DNA of 64,000 nucleotides, from assembly GCF_000282315.2 (NCBI RefSeq), contig NZ_AKJN02000007.1, forward strand, positions 806,001 to 870,000, read 5' to 3'. Below the pieces are notes generated by a model. That model was not told the origin of the DNA. It searched no databases and saw nothing but the letters and a program-made list of their open reading frames with translations. This DNA comes from Pseudomonas sp. GM41(2012). Lineage in GTDB: Bacteria; Pseudomonadota; Gammaproteobacteria; Pseudomonadales; Pseudomonadaceae. This document shows, piece by piece, positions 51,639-59,486 of the stretch; position 1 is the stretch's first letter; every line of letters starts with the position of its first letter. The position numbers were made by a program, and so were the translations under genes.

Positions 51639-52900
51639 AAACGGATCGACAGGCCATCGGCCAGGGATTGGCGATACGCGCGCCAGGCCGGCACGCTGCC
51701 CATTAGCAACGCGGCGATCAGGATGCCGCCGAGCAGCGTCCATTCATATTCGCTCGGCCAGGCCAGCGGCAGGTACAAGCCGTAATTGGCTTGCACATAA
51801 CCTTGGGCCAACGCGATGCCCACATACAGCAGCGCCACCCCGGCGATCACGCCCGACAGCGCCAAGGCAAACGCCTCCAGCACCAGCAACGTCGCGATGT
51901 GCCACGGCCGGGCACCCACCGAACGCAGAATCGCCATCTCCCGACGGCGTTCGTTGAGACTGGTGAGGATCGCCGTGAGCATGCCGATCAACCCGGTCAG
52001 CACCACGAACAGCGAGACCACGAACAAGGCTTTTTCCGCCGTGCTCATCAAACTCCACAGTTCTTGCAGCGCCACGCCCGGGAGGATCGCCAGCATCGGT
52101 TCACCCCGAAATTCGTTGATCTCACGTTGCAGCGCGAAGGTCGAAATCTTGCTGTTGAGGCCGAGCATGAACGCGGTGATCGCTTGCGGCGTCAGGTCCA
52201 TGTTACGAGCCTGATCGGCACTGATCCGACCGTTGCCGCGCGCCGGCACGCCGTTGTGCCAGTCGATGTGAATCGCTTCCATACCGCCGAGGCTGATGTG
52301 CAACGTGCGGTCCACCGGGGTGCCGGTGCGTTTGAGAATGCCGACCACGGTGAACGGCTTGTCGTCGTGCTTGACCAGGCTGATCACCGCCACGCCGTGG
52401 GCCAGCACCAGTTTGTCGCCGAGTTTGTAATGCAGCGCATCGGCCACTTCGGCACCGAGTACCACTTCGAACGGGTCAGTGGCGAAGGCGCGGCCGTCGG
52501 CCAGTTCCAGGTGTTGCTGATGACCGTATTGGTAATGCTCGAAGTACGCCTCGGTGGTGCCCATCACCCGATAACCGCGATGGGAATCGCCGAGGGACAT
52601 CGGGATCGCCCACTTCACTTTCGGGTTGTTGGCAAAGTGTTCGAAGCTGTCCCAACGGATGTTGTTGGTGGCGTTGCCGATGCGGAACACCGAGTACAGC
52701 AACAGGTTCACCGAGCCGGAACGGGCGCCGACGATCAGGTCGGTACCGCTGATGGTGCTGGCAAAACTGGCCTTGGCTTCGGTGCGCACCCGTTCCACCG
52801 CCAGCAGCAGGCAGACCGACAGGGCGATGGCGAACGCGGTGAGGATCGCGGTGAAGCGGCGGTTAGCCAGGCTGGCCATGGCTAGACGAAACAAATACAT
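51635..52900 (-). CDS. FtsX/MacB-type ABC transporter permease
   Basis: 421 residues from ATG 52900 (MYLFRLAMASLANRRF). It has one N-terminal membrane helix, a large periplasmic domain (about 45-285) and three C-terminal helices: the type VII ABC layout of MacB, LolC/E and FtsX. Such systems move substrate in the periplasm or transmit force instead of importing through the membrane. One base separates it from the ATPase gene and a 4-base overlap joins it to the DUF3299 gene. Counterpart of PAO1 PA4065. Confidence 0.88.
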   Translation of the reverse strand: MYLFRLAMASLANRRFTAILTAFAIALSVCLLLAVERVRTEAKASFASTISGTDLIVGARSGSVNLLLYSVFRIGNATNNIRWDSFEHFANNPKVKWAIPMSLGDSHRGYRVMGTTEAYFEHYQYGHQQHLELADGRAFATDPFEVVLGAEVADALHYKLGDKLVLAHGVAVISLVKHDDKPFTVVGILKRTGTPVDRTLHISLGGMEAIHIDWHNGVPARGNGRISADQARNMDLTPQAITAFMLGLNSKISTFALQREINEFRGEPMLAILPGVALQELWSLMSTAEKALFVVSLFVVLTGLIGMLTAILTSLNERRREMAILRSVGARPWHIATLLVLEAFALALSGVIAGVALLYVGIALAQGYVQANYGLYLPLAWPSEYEWTLLGGILIAALLMGSVPAWRAYRQSLADGLSIRL

Positions 52901-52901
52901 C

Positions 52902-53612
52902 TCAGACCTCGGACGGGGTGGCGGCGCGATTGAGATCGGCCAGCGACAGGTGGCGATCGAACAGCGGCGCGAGGCTTTGGTCATGGCTGACAAATAATAG
53001 GCTCGCCCCGGCTTCGCGGCATTCGGCGAACAGCAAGCGAATGAAGTTCTCGCGGGCGTCATAATCCAGGGCCGAGGTCGGTTCGTCGGCGATCACCAAT
53101 TCAGGCTGACCGATCAACGCGCGCGCAGCGGCCACCCGTTGCTGTTGGCCGATGGACAGCGAATCGGCGCGACGACTGAGGATGCTCTCGTCCTTCAGAC
53201 CCAAGTGGGCGAGGAGGGTGGCCGCCGCCTGATCGATGCTGCCGTGGCGCAGGATCGCTCGTTCAGCGCGTAGCTTGGAGAAGTGGCAGGGCAACTCAAC
53301 GTTCTCACGCACCGAAAGAAACGGCAGCAAGTTGAACTGCTGGAAGATGTAGCCGGTGTGATTGACCCGGAAGCGGTCGCGAGCGCCGGCCGAGAGTTCG
53401 CTCAGTTCCTGGCCCAGCAATCGGATGCTGCCGCGATTGGGCTTCTGCACACCGCCGAGCAGGCCGAGCAGGGTGGTCTTGCCGCTGCCGCTGGGGCCTT
53501 TGAGGAACAGGGTTTCGCCGGGTTCCAGGCGAAACGCCGGGATATCCAGCAGCGGCGGATGACCGGGCCAACTGAAGCCCAGGTCGGACAGTTCGATGAG
53601 TGCTTGGGTCAT
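52902..53612 (-). CDS. ABC transporter ATP-binding protein (LolD/MacB type)
   Basis: 236-residue cytoplasmic ATPase. Walker A GPSGSGKT (39-46), signature LSIGQ (152-156), Walker B LVIADE (172-177), switch H210. The signature has isoleucine-glycine in place of the usual GG, otherwise normal. It drives the adjoining FtsX-like permease. It is separated from the upstream DUF2796 gene by a 149-base gap filled by a perfect REPIN. Counterpart of PAO1 PA4064. Confidence 0.9.
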   Translation of the reverse strand: MTQALIELSDLGFSWPGHPPLLDIPAFRLEPGETLFLKGPSGSGKTTLLGLLGGVQKPNRGSIRLLGQELSELSAGARDRFRVNHTGYIFQQFNLLPFLSVRENVELPCHFSKLRAERAILRHGSIDQAAATLLAHLGLKDESILSRRADSLSIGQQQRVAAARALIGQPELVIADEPTSALDYDARENFIRLLFAECREAGASLLFVSHDQSLAPLFDRHLSLADLNRAATPSEV

Positions 53613-53638
53613 AGCGCCGATTTCATGGGTTTGGTGAC

Positions 53639-53741
53639 CTGTAGGAGCTGTCGAGTGAAACGAGGCTGCGATCTTTTGATCCTGATCTTGATCTTTAAAG
53701 TCAAAAGATCGCAGCCTCGTTTCACTCGACAGCTCCTACAG
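53639..53741. repeat. REPIN with perfect 41-bp arms inside the ABC cluster
   Basis: Arms 53639-53679 (CTGTAGGAGCTGTCGAGTGA...) and 53701-53741 are exact reverse complements; the spacer is 21 bases. It is located between the DUF2796 gene and the ATPase gene of one apparent operon. Confidence 0.93.
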
Positions 53742-53761
53742 TCCTACAGGGATCTGGGGGA

Positions 53762-54343
53762 TCAGAATTTCAGGGCGGCAGCCTTGGCCGTCACTTCCAC
53801 ACCTTGCTGGCCGCTCGGGCTGATCAGTTGTACCTGAATCTTCTGGGTCGCCGGGAAGGTGTTGAAGATGTTCGCCAGATCCAGAGTTTTCAGCGCGCCC
53901 GGTGCCGAGCAGCTGAATTGATAATGAGCGTGGATTTCGCTGTGGTCGTGGTGATGTTCGCCATCCTTTGCGTCTTCGTCGTGATCATCATCGGCATCCG
54001 GTTTATCACCAAACAGCGGACTTTCCAGTTCCTGAGTCGCAACTACGCAACCAGCGGCTTTCGGCAGGTTGAACAGCACCTGCGGTTTCTCTAACTGCGC
54101 ACGAACGGCGGCGACTTTGGCTTTGTCGGCGTCGGTGGTGGCGGCGTGTTCGAAGCCCACCAGGTTCATCGCCGGGCTTTCCAGTTCCAGCTCCAGGGTC
54201 TGACCGTCCAGCGCTGCGTTCAGGCGACCGACGCCATGTTCGTGGGCGCTGAGGCTGCCGTGCTCATGATCATGTTCATCAACGGCGTGGGCGACCGTCA
54301 GCGGTAACAGGGCAAACGGCAGAGCGAGAAGCAGACGGCGCAT
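53762..54343 (-). CDS. DUF2796 His-rich periplasmic protein
   Basis: 193 residues with a signal peptide (MRRLLLALPFALLPLTVAHA, cut near 20). Two clusters of His and Asp/Glu flank the folded part: DEHDHEHGSLSAHEHG right after the signal, and DADDDHDEDAKDGEHHHDH in the middle (about 117-135). These should bind zinc or a similar metal. Two cysteines (GC and FSC) may pair. First gene of the PA4063-PA4066-like cluster and directly behind a Zur-like palindrome. Likely a periplasmic zinc chaperone or scavenger; this is inference from composition and context. Confidence 0.85.
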   Translation of the reverse strand: MRRLLLALPFALLPLTVAHAVDEHDHEHGSLSAHEHGVGRLNAALDGQTLELELESPAMNLVGFEHAATTDADKAKVAAVRAQLEKPQVLFNLPKAAGCVVATQELESPLFGDKPDADDDHDEDAKDGEHHHDHSEIHAHYQFSCSAPGALKTLDLANIFNTFPATQKIQVQLISPSGQQGVEVTAKAAALKF

Positions 54344-54375
54344 GGCGGGTCTCCGAAAAGTAAAATGAAGAATTT

Positions 54376-54398
54376 GTTATGTAATCTTATAACGTAAG
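54376..54398 (-). promoter_or_regulatory. Candidate Zur box upstream of the DUF2796-ABC cluster
   Basis: On the minus strand CTTACGTTATAAGATTAC (54398-54381) agrees with the remembered gammaproteobacterial Zur consensus GTAATGTTATAACATTAC at 14 of 18 positions. GTTAT and ATAAC half-sites also flank it. It starts 33 bases before the DUF2796 start codon, so a bound repressor would block transcription. Confidence 0.55.
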
Positions 54399-54478
54399 TG
54401 CGGAGAGTTTGACCGCCTGCTTGGCGTTGCACAAGTCCCATGGGAGCATGCAAGCCAGAAATGTGCAGGAGCAGACTT

Positions 54479-54832
54479 ATGTTGCGTATACGCGGAAGCA
54501 TCGGCGACTGGCCGGTGGATTTGACGCTGGAGATGGATGACGGCGACTGGGCACGGCTCGGTGCGCAGTTGCAGGTGGTGACACCGGAGGCCAGTGCTGC
54601 ACCGGCAAAACCGATCAATCAGGATGATGCGCTGTGGCAGATCGCCAAGGATTTGCTGCGCAAGGCCGGGCAATTGAGCGGGCCGGATTTGCTCGATCAG
54701 CTGGAAGGGCTGACCGGCAGCGCGGCGTCGGGCAAGCGATTGCTGGTACGTTTGCGCCACTGCTCTGATGTGAAAGTGACGAGCGGCGGCGATACGCCGC
54801 TCTACAGCTGGCAAGAGCCAGGTAGGAGCTGA
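54479..54832 (+). CDS. Conserved Pseudomonas hypothetical protein (PA4062-like)
   Basis: 117 residues from ATG 54479 (MLRIRGSIGDWPVDLTLEMDD) with AGGAGCAG upstream; an in-frame ATG at 54440 lacks a ribosome-binding site. An N-terminal beta-rich part (1-35), a Pro/Ala linker (about 40-52) and a helical part LWQIAKDLLRKAGQLSGPDLLDQLEGLTG can be seen; no signal or membrane segment. Function unknown. It lies between the Zur-like cluster and cnoX, as PA4062 does in PAO1. Its last four codons and stop lie within a REP arm, so the C-terminus may have been reset by the repeat. Confidence 0.65.
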   Translation: MLRIRGSIGDWPVDLTLEMDDGDWARLGAQLQVVTPEASAAPAKPINQDDALWQIAKDLLRKAGQLSGPDLLDQLEGLTGSAASGKRLLVRLRHCSDVKVTSGGDTPLYSWQEPGRS

Positions 54833-54887
54833 GCTTGCTCGCGATGGCGTACCTGAGATCGCCATCGCCGGCAAGCCGTGCTCCTAC
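54822..54887. repeat. REP doublet overlapping the 3' end of a gene
   Basis: Arms 54822-54849 (GTAGGAGCTGAGCTTGCTCG...) and 54860-54887 (...CCGTGCTCCTAC), imperfect. The stop codon of the PA4062-like gene (54830-54832) lies inside the left arm. The right arm ends 8 bases before the cnoX stop. Confidence 0.82.
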
Positions 54888-54895
54888 GGAACGGG

Positions 54896-55768
54896 TTAAT
54901 ACAACGCGGCAAACAACTTGCGACGATACGTGGTCACCAGCGGGTGATCGTTGCCCAGCAGTTCGAACACCTGCAGCAAGGTCTTGTGCGGCAGGCCTTC
55001 GCTGTAGCTGCGATTACGCACGAACAGCTTGAGCAGCGCATCCAGCGCCGCGTCGTACTGCTGACGGGCCAGTTGCTGGATCGCCAGCTGATAAACCGCT
55101 TCATCGTCCTGCGGATTTTTCGCCAGACGCGCTTTCAGGTCTGCCGCATCCGGCAAATCCTTGGCCTGGCCGAGGAACTGGATCTGCGCCTTGGCGCCGG
55201 CGAGGGCGGCCTTATGCTCATCGCTCGTGACCGCGTCGAGCACGATTTGCGCTTCGCCCAACTCTCCACGTTCGGTGAGGCAACGGGCGTAGAGAATCAG
55301 TGCCTTGGCATTGGTGTTGTCTTCGCCCAGCAGCACTTTGAGGATGGCTTCGGCGTCGGCAAAGCGGTTGTCATCAAACAGCGCCTGAGCTTGCTCAAAC
55401 GGATCGGCAGCAGTCGGCGGCGGCATTTGCACGTGAGGTTCGAGCATCGCGCGCACGGCGGATTCCGGCTGTGCACCGGCAAAACCATCCACCGGCTGAC
55501 CGTCCTTGAACAGCACCACCGTCGGCAGGCTGCGAATGCCGAAGCGCGAAACGATGTCCGGCTCGACGTCGCAGTTGACCTTGGCCAGCAGCAACTCGCC
55601 CTGATAGCTCTCGGCGATGGTTTGCAGCATCGGCATCAAGGCCTTGCACGGCGCACACCATTCGGCCCAGAAATCCACCAGCACCGGTTTGTGGAAAGAG
55701 TTCTCGATCACCGACTGCTCGAAATCGGCAGTCGTGGCGTCGAAGATGTACGGCGTTTCCTGACTCAT
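54896..55768 (-). CDS. cnoX: Thioredoxin-domain co-chaperone CnoX (YbbN)
   Basis: 290 residues: a thioredoxin domain (about 1-112) then TPR-like helices (about 120-290). The redox motif is intact, W37-C38-A39-P40-C41. E. coli CnoX lacks the first cysteine and cannot reduce disulfides, so this protein may combine holdase and thioredoxin activities. It works with GroEL and DnaK on oxidised proteins in E. coli. Single minus-strand gene, matching PAO1 PA4061. ATG 55768 is preceded by AAGAGATCC. Confidence 0.9.
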   Translation of the reverse strand: MSQETPYIFDATTADFEQSVIENSFHKPVLVDFWAEWCAPCKALMPMLQTIAESYQGELLLAKVNCDVEPDIVSRFGIRSLPTVVLFKDGQPVDGFAGAQPESAVRAMLEPHVQMPPPTAADPFEQAQALFDDNRFADAEAILKVLLGEDNTNAKALILYARCLTERGELGEAQIVLDAVTSDEHKAALAGAKAQIQFLGQAKDLPDAADLKARLAKNPQDDEAVYQLAIQQLARQQYDAALDALLKLFVRNRSYSEGLPHKTLLQVFELLGNDHPLVTTYRRKLFAALY

Positions 55769-55815
55769 GGGGGATCTCTTGGAAGCGTGAATCTGCTCAC
55801 TATAAGGGCTGGCGC

Positions 55816-55898
55816 AAAAGATCGCAGCCTTCGGCAGCTCCTACATTGACCGAGTGCGAACCCGATCCTGTAGGAGCTGCCGCAGGCTGCGATCTTTT
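55816..55898. repeat. REPIN, AAAAGATCGCAGCC type
   Basis: Arms 55816-55845 (AAAAGATCGCAGCCTTCGGC...) and 55869-55898 are inverted with few mismatches, spacer 23 bases. Same family as the perfect REPIN at 53639. Between the methyltransferase stop and the cnoX start. Confidence 0.9.
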
Positions 55899-55905
55899 AG
55901 CGGCT

Positions 55906-56562
55906 TCAAACGCGCCGCGCATGGTAGAGACTCACATGCCGAAACTCTTCGGGCTCGGCCAGATCGGGCAGGGTCATCGCTTCCAGCATCTCGATGCGTT
56001 GATACAACGGGTGGCGAAAATCCCTCACGCGCGAATCGGCCACCAGGGCTTGCTGGCCGCGACTCAGGAAATCATCGAGCAACGGCAGATTCGCCCGGTC
56101 GTACAGCACGTCCGCCACCAGAATCAGATCAAATCGATCCGCTTCGGCGAAAAAATCCGTCGAGTAGTTGAGGTGTACGTCATTGAGTTCGGCATTCGCC
56201 CGACACGCGGCAATCGCCAGCGGGTCCAGGTCACAGGCCACCACTTCCAGCGCTCCGGCCTTCACCGCCGCAATCCCCGCCACCCCGGAACCAGCACCGA
56301 AATCCAACACCCGTTTGCCTTTGACCCACTCAGGGAATTCGGCGAGATAACGGGCGACCGCCAGCCCACTGGCCCAGCAAAAACTCCAATAAGGCGGCTC
56401 ATGGAGAATCCGCCGGGTTTCTTCCGGGCTGAACGCGCGGTCCATGTTGTCGCCGTCGATCAGCCAAAGCTTCAGATCGGTGTCCGGCAATTCACAGGCA
56501 ACCAGCTGTGCGTCACCGAGCAGTTCACCCAGCGCCTGTTGCAGGTCGAGCGGTGCAATCAT
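55906..56562 (-). CDS. Class I methyltransferase, ETF-beta-lysine type
   Basis: 218 residues. The SAM-binding motif I is LDFGAGSG (86-93), motif II VVACDLD (about 107-113), and the post-II segment is LILVADVLYD. The PPYWSFCWASG stretch (56-66) before motif I is characteristic of the METTL20-like lysine methyltransferases that act on electron-transfer flavoprotein beta, and of L11-methyltransferase relatives. The true substrate needs testing. Its start overlaps the YbaY-like lipoprotein gene by 4 bases. Confidence 0.8.
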   Translation of the reverse strand: MIAPLDLQQALGELLGDAQLVACELPDTDLKLWLIDGDNMDRAFSPEETRRILHEPPYWSFCWASGLAVARYLAEFPEWVKGKRVLDFGAGSGVAGIAAVKAGALEVVACDLDPLAIAACRANAELNDVHLNYSTDFFAEADRFDLILVADVLYDRANLPLLDDFLSRGQQALVADSRVRDFRHPLYQRIEMLEAMTLPDLAEPEEFRHVSLYHARRV

Positions 56563-57023
56563 GGCGCTTTGACGAATTGCAGCTGACCCAGCGCTTGCGT
56601 CGTTGGCTGGCTGATGACTTGCGACGGCAGATGCAAAATCAGCTGGCCGGATTGACTGGCGCGGCCACGCAGTTCAACGCGGGCACCGACCGGGAAGGAT
56701 TCCGGATTGAAACGCAGGTGAAACGGCAGAATCTGATTGGTGCCGATCAGGCTGGAACTGGCCAGCAATTGTTGCGGGCGGTCCTTATCGTCGATTACCA
56801 GCAGCGCCAACTCGACTTCGGCGCCGGCCGGCACGCCTTGCAGGGTGCCGCTCAATTCACGCTGATACGCGGGCAGCGGACCGAGGTTGGCCGATTCCCT
56901 GGCTTTCTTCTGTGCCTGTTCTGGCGCGGGGCCTGGCGTCGGCGGCTGGGGCTTGGGCGCATCGCTGCTGCAGGCCACCAGCAGGCTGAAAAGACTGAGC
57001 AAAACGAGCGGTCTTAGGGACAT
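56559..57023 (-). CDS. YbaY-family lipoprotein
   Basis: 154 residues from ATG 57023 (MSLRPLVLLSLFSLLVACSSD) after GGAG. The lipobox LVAC places the lipidated cysteine at about residue 18; S at +2 suggests sorting to the outer membrane. A Pro-rich linker and a beta-sandwich domain follow (LSGTLQGVPAGAEVELALLVID, then SQSGQLILHLPSQVI), as in YbaY/glycoprotein-polysaccharide family proteins. Function unknown. Overlaps the methyltransferase gene by 4 bases and is divergent from nrdR. Confidence 0.83.
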   Translation of the reverse strand: MSLRPLVLLSLFSLLVACSSDAPKPQPPTPGPAPEQAQKKARESANLGPLPAYQRELSGTLQGVPAGAEVELALLVIDDKDRPQQLLASSSLIGTNQILPFHLRFNPESFPVGARVELRGRASQSGQLILHLPSQVISQPTTQALGQLQFVKAP

Positions 57024-57094
57024 TTGCGGCTCCAGCAAGGCGTAATCCATGGATCAAACTATATAGCCCGTCTGTATACCGCAAACCCTATGGC

Positions 57095-57122
57095 TTGTCT
57101 TGCCACGGGGATGCGCTACCAT
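57095..57122 (+). promoter_or_regulatory. Possible promoter of the nrdR-rib operon
   Basis: TTGTCT (57095-57100), 16-bp spacer, TACCAT (57117-57122), start near 57129, about 23 bases before nrdR. No FMN riboswitch pattern was found here. Confidence 0.35.
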
Positions 57123-57151
57123 GGCCCTCCCTTTTTTTGTTGCCTGCCACC

Positions 57152-57616
57152 ATGCACTGTCCCTTCTGCGGTGCCAACGACACCAAGGTCATCGACTCGC
57201 GTCTGGTCGCCGAGGGCGAACAGGTACGCCGCCGGCGTGAATGCCTGGCCTGCGGCGAGCGTTTCACGACGTTCGAGACGGCCGAACTGGTGTTGCCGCG
57301 CCTGATCAAAACCGACGGCAGCCGCCAGCCGTTCGACGAAGAAAAACTCCGCGCCGGCATGCAGCGTGCGCTGGAGAAACGCCCGGTGAGTGTCGAGCGC
57401 CTGGAATCGTCGTTGGTGCACATCAAACACAAACTGCGCGCCACCGGTGAGCGAGAGGTTAAATCCCTTGTCGTCGGTGAACTGGTGATGGCCGAGCTGC
57501 AAAAACTCGACGAAGTCGCCTACATTCGTTTCGCCTCCGTGTATCGGCGCTTTCAGGACCTCAACGAGTTCCGCGAAGAGATCGATCGCCTGGCCAGAGA
57601 GCCGGTGAAAGAATGA
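57152..57616 (+). CDS. nrdR: Transcriptional repressor NrdR
   Basis: Represses ribonucleotide reductase genes in response to dATP/ATP. 154 residues from ATG 57152 (MHCPFCGANDTKVIDSR). Zinc ribbon C3, C6, C31, C34, then an ATP-cone (about 49-139). The frame open from 57095 is an artefact. It overlaps ribD by 4 bases, the standard nrdR-rib arrangement of proteobacteria (PA4057 in PAO1). Confidence 0.97.
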   Translation: MHCPFCGANDTKVIDSRLVAEGEQVRRRRECLACGERFTTFETAELVLPRLIKTDGSRQPFDEEKLRAGMQRALEKRPVSVERLESSLVHIKHKLRATGEREVKSLVVGELVMAELQKLDEVAYIRFASVYRRFQDLNEFREEIDRLAREPVKE

Positions 57617-58746
57617 CCACATCTTCCGAACAAGCCATTCTCGACGCCCATTACATGGCCCGCGCGCTGGAACTGGCGCGCAAAGGTCATTACACGACCC
57701 ACCCCAACCCTCGGGTTGGCTGCGTGATCGTGCGTGACGGGCAAATCGTAGGCGAAGGCTGGCACGTGCGCACCGGCGAACCCCACGCCGAAGTCCACGC
57801 CCTGCGCGCCGCCGGCGACAAGGCTCGAGGCGCCACCGCTTATGTGACCCTTGAGCCTTGCAGCCATCATGGACGGACGCCGCCTTGTGCGGATGCGCTG
57901 GTACATGCTGGTGTGGCTCGGGTCGTTGCGGCGATGCAAGACCCGAATCCGTCGGTTGCCGGTCGTGGCATGCAGCGCCTGGCCCAGGCCGGCATCGCTA
58001 CCGAAAGCGGCGTGCTGGAAGGCGAAGCGCGCAAGCTCAATGAAGGTTTCCTCAAGCGCATGGAGCACGGCTTGCCGTTCGTGCGGGTCAAGTTGGCCAT
58101 GAGCCTCGACGGTCGCACGGCGATGGAAAGCGGCGAAAGCCAATGGATCACCGGTCCTGCGGCGCGTTCGGCGGTGCAACGCCTGCGCGCGCAGGCCAGC
58201 GTGGTGCTGACCGGCGCCGACACGGTGCTGGCAGACAACGCCCGTCTCACCGTGCGTGCCGATGAACTAGGCCTGGATCCTGAGCAAACGGCCCTGGCCA
58301 TGAGCCGTCCGCCGCTGCGTGTGTTGATTGACGGCCGCCTGCGAGTGCCGCTGGATGCACCGTTCTTCAAGGCTGGCCCGGCGCTGGTCGCCACGTGCAT
58401 GGCGATCGAAGAGCAATACGCCAATGGTCCGGAATGCCTGATCGTGGCGGGCGAGGATGGCTTGGTCGACCTGCGCAAATTGCTGGTCGAACTCGCCGCC
58501 CGTGGGGTCAACGAAGTGTTGGTCGAAGCGGGCCCGCGACTGGCGGGTGCCTTTGCTCAGCAAGGACTGGTGGACGAGTTTCAGATTTTCATCGCCGGCA
58601 AGTTTTTAGGTTCGTCTGCGCGCCCGTTGCTGGATTGGCCGCTCGCGCAAATGAAGGATGCGCCTGAACTCAAAATCACCGAAATCCGCGCGGTTGGCGA
58701 TGACTGGCGAGTCATCGCCATTCCTTCGCCAGCGGCGAGCGTATAA
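57613..58746 (+). CDS. ribD: Riboflavin deaminase/reductase RibD
   Basis: Bifunctional enzyme for the second and third steps from GTP to riboflavin. It has 377 residues. N-terminal deaminase domain (about 1-150) with zinc motif H58-A-E60 and P82-C83...C92 (PCSHHGRTPPC). C-terminal NADPH reductase domain (about 155-377) with VKLAMSLDGRTA and LVEAGPRLAGAF. ATG overlaps the nrdR stop by 4 bases. Confidence 0.98.
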   Translation: MTTSSEQAILDAHYMARALELARKGHYTTHPNPRVGCVIVRDGQIVGEGWHVRTGEPHAEVHALRAAGDKARGATAYVTLEPCSHHGRTPPCADALVHAGVARVVAAMQDPNPSVAGRGMQRLAQAGIATESGVLEGEARKLNEGFLKRMEHGLPFVRVKLAMSLDGRTAMESGESQWITGPAARSAVQRLRAQASVVLTGADTVLADNARLTVRADELGLDPEQTALAMSRPPLRVLIDGRLRVPLDAPFFKAGPALVATCMAIEEQYANGPECLIVAGEDGLVDLRKLLVELAARGVNEVLVEAGPRLAGAFAQQGLVDEFQIFIAGKFLGSSARPLLDWPLAQMKDAPELKITEIRAVGDDWRVIAIPSPAASV

Positions 58747-58792
58747 TTGCGGGCCTGCGCCACGCGACGGCCCTGTTCTCGAGGAGGACTCC

Positions 58793-59470
58793 ATGTTTAC
58801 CGGCATCATCGAATCCATCGGCAGTATTCGTGCATTGACCCCAAAAGGCGGAGATGTGCGGGTACACGTAGAAACCGGCAAGCTCGACTTGAGCGACGTC
58901 AAACTGGGTGACAGCATCGCGGTCAACGGCGTGTGCCTGACAGCGGTTGAGTTGCCAGGCAACGGCTTTGCGGCGGACGTCAGTCGCGAAACCCTCGACT
59001 GCACCGCCATGAATGATCTGAAAAGCGGCAGCCCGGTGAACCTGGAAAAAGCCCTGACCCCGACCACTCGCCTCGGCGGGCATCTGGTCAGCGGCCATGT
59101 CGATGGCGTGGGCGAAGTGGTTGCCCGTACCGAGAATGCCCGCGCGGTGGAATTCCGCATCCGAGCGCCGAAAGAGCTGGCCAAGTACATCGCCCATAAA
59201 GGCTCGATCACTGTCGACGGCACCAGCCTGACCGTGAACGCGGTCGATGGCGCCGAGTTCTTGCTGACGATCATTCCGCATACCCTGAGCGAAACCATCA
59301 TGGCGTCTTACCAGCCAGGTCGCCGGGTGAATCTTGAAGTTGACTTGCTGGCACGTTATCTGGAGCGCCTGCTGTTAGGCGATAAAGCCGCAGAGTCTGA
59401 CTCTTCGCAAAGGCCGTCCAGTAACATCACCGAAAGCTTTCTGGCCGCCAACGGCTACCTCAAATCCTGA
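58793..59470 (+). CDS. ribE: Riboflavin synthase alpha chain
   Basis: Last step: two 6,7-dimethyl-8-ribityllumazine molecules dismutate to riboflavin. 225 residues from ATG 58793 (MFTGIIESIGSI) after GAGGAGG; the upstream open frame is not coding. It has two similar lumazine-binding halves (about 1-97 and 98-200), the second opening LGGHLVSGHVDG. It is often called ribC in Pseudomonas. The C-terminal 20 residues beyond the second half are a variable tail. Confidence 0.97.
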   Translation: MFTGIIESIGSIRALTPKGGDVRVHVETGKLDLSDVKLGDSIAVNGVCLTAVELPGNGFAADVSRETLDCTAMNDLKSGSPVNLEKALTPTTRLGGHLVSGHVDGVGEVVARTENARAVEFRIRAPKELAKYIAHKGSITVDGTSLTVNAVDGAEFLLTIIPHTLSETIMASYQPGRRVNLEVDLLARYLERLLLGDKAAESDSSQRPSSNITESFLAANGYLKS

Positions 59471-59486
59471 CCCAAGGGGGTGCCTT

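Noticed and set aside
57051..57151. FMN riboswitch before the nrdR-rib operon
   Set aside because: The gap is too short and none of the conserved RFN segments could be found.
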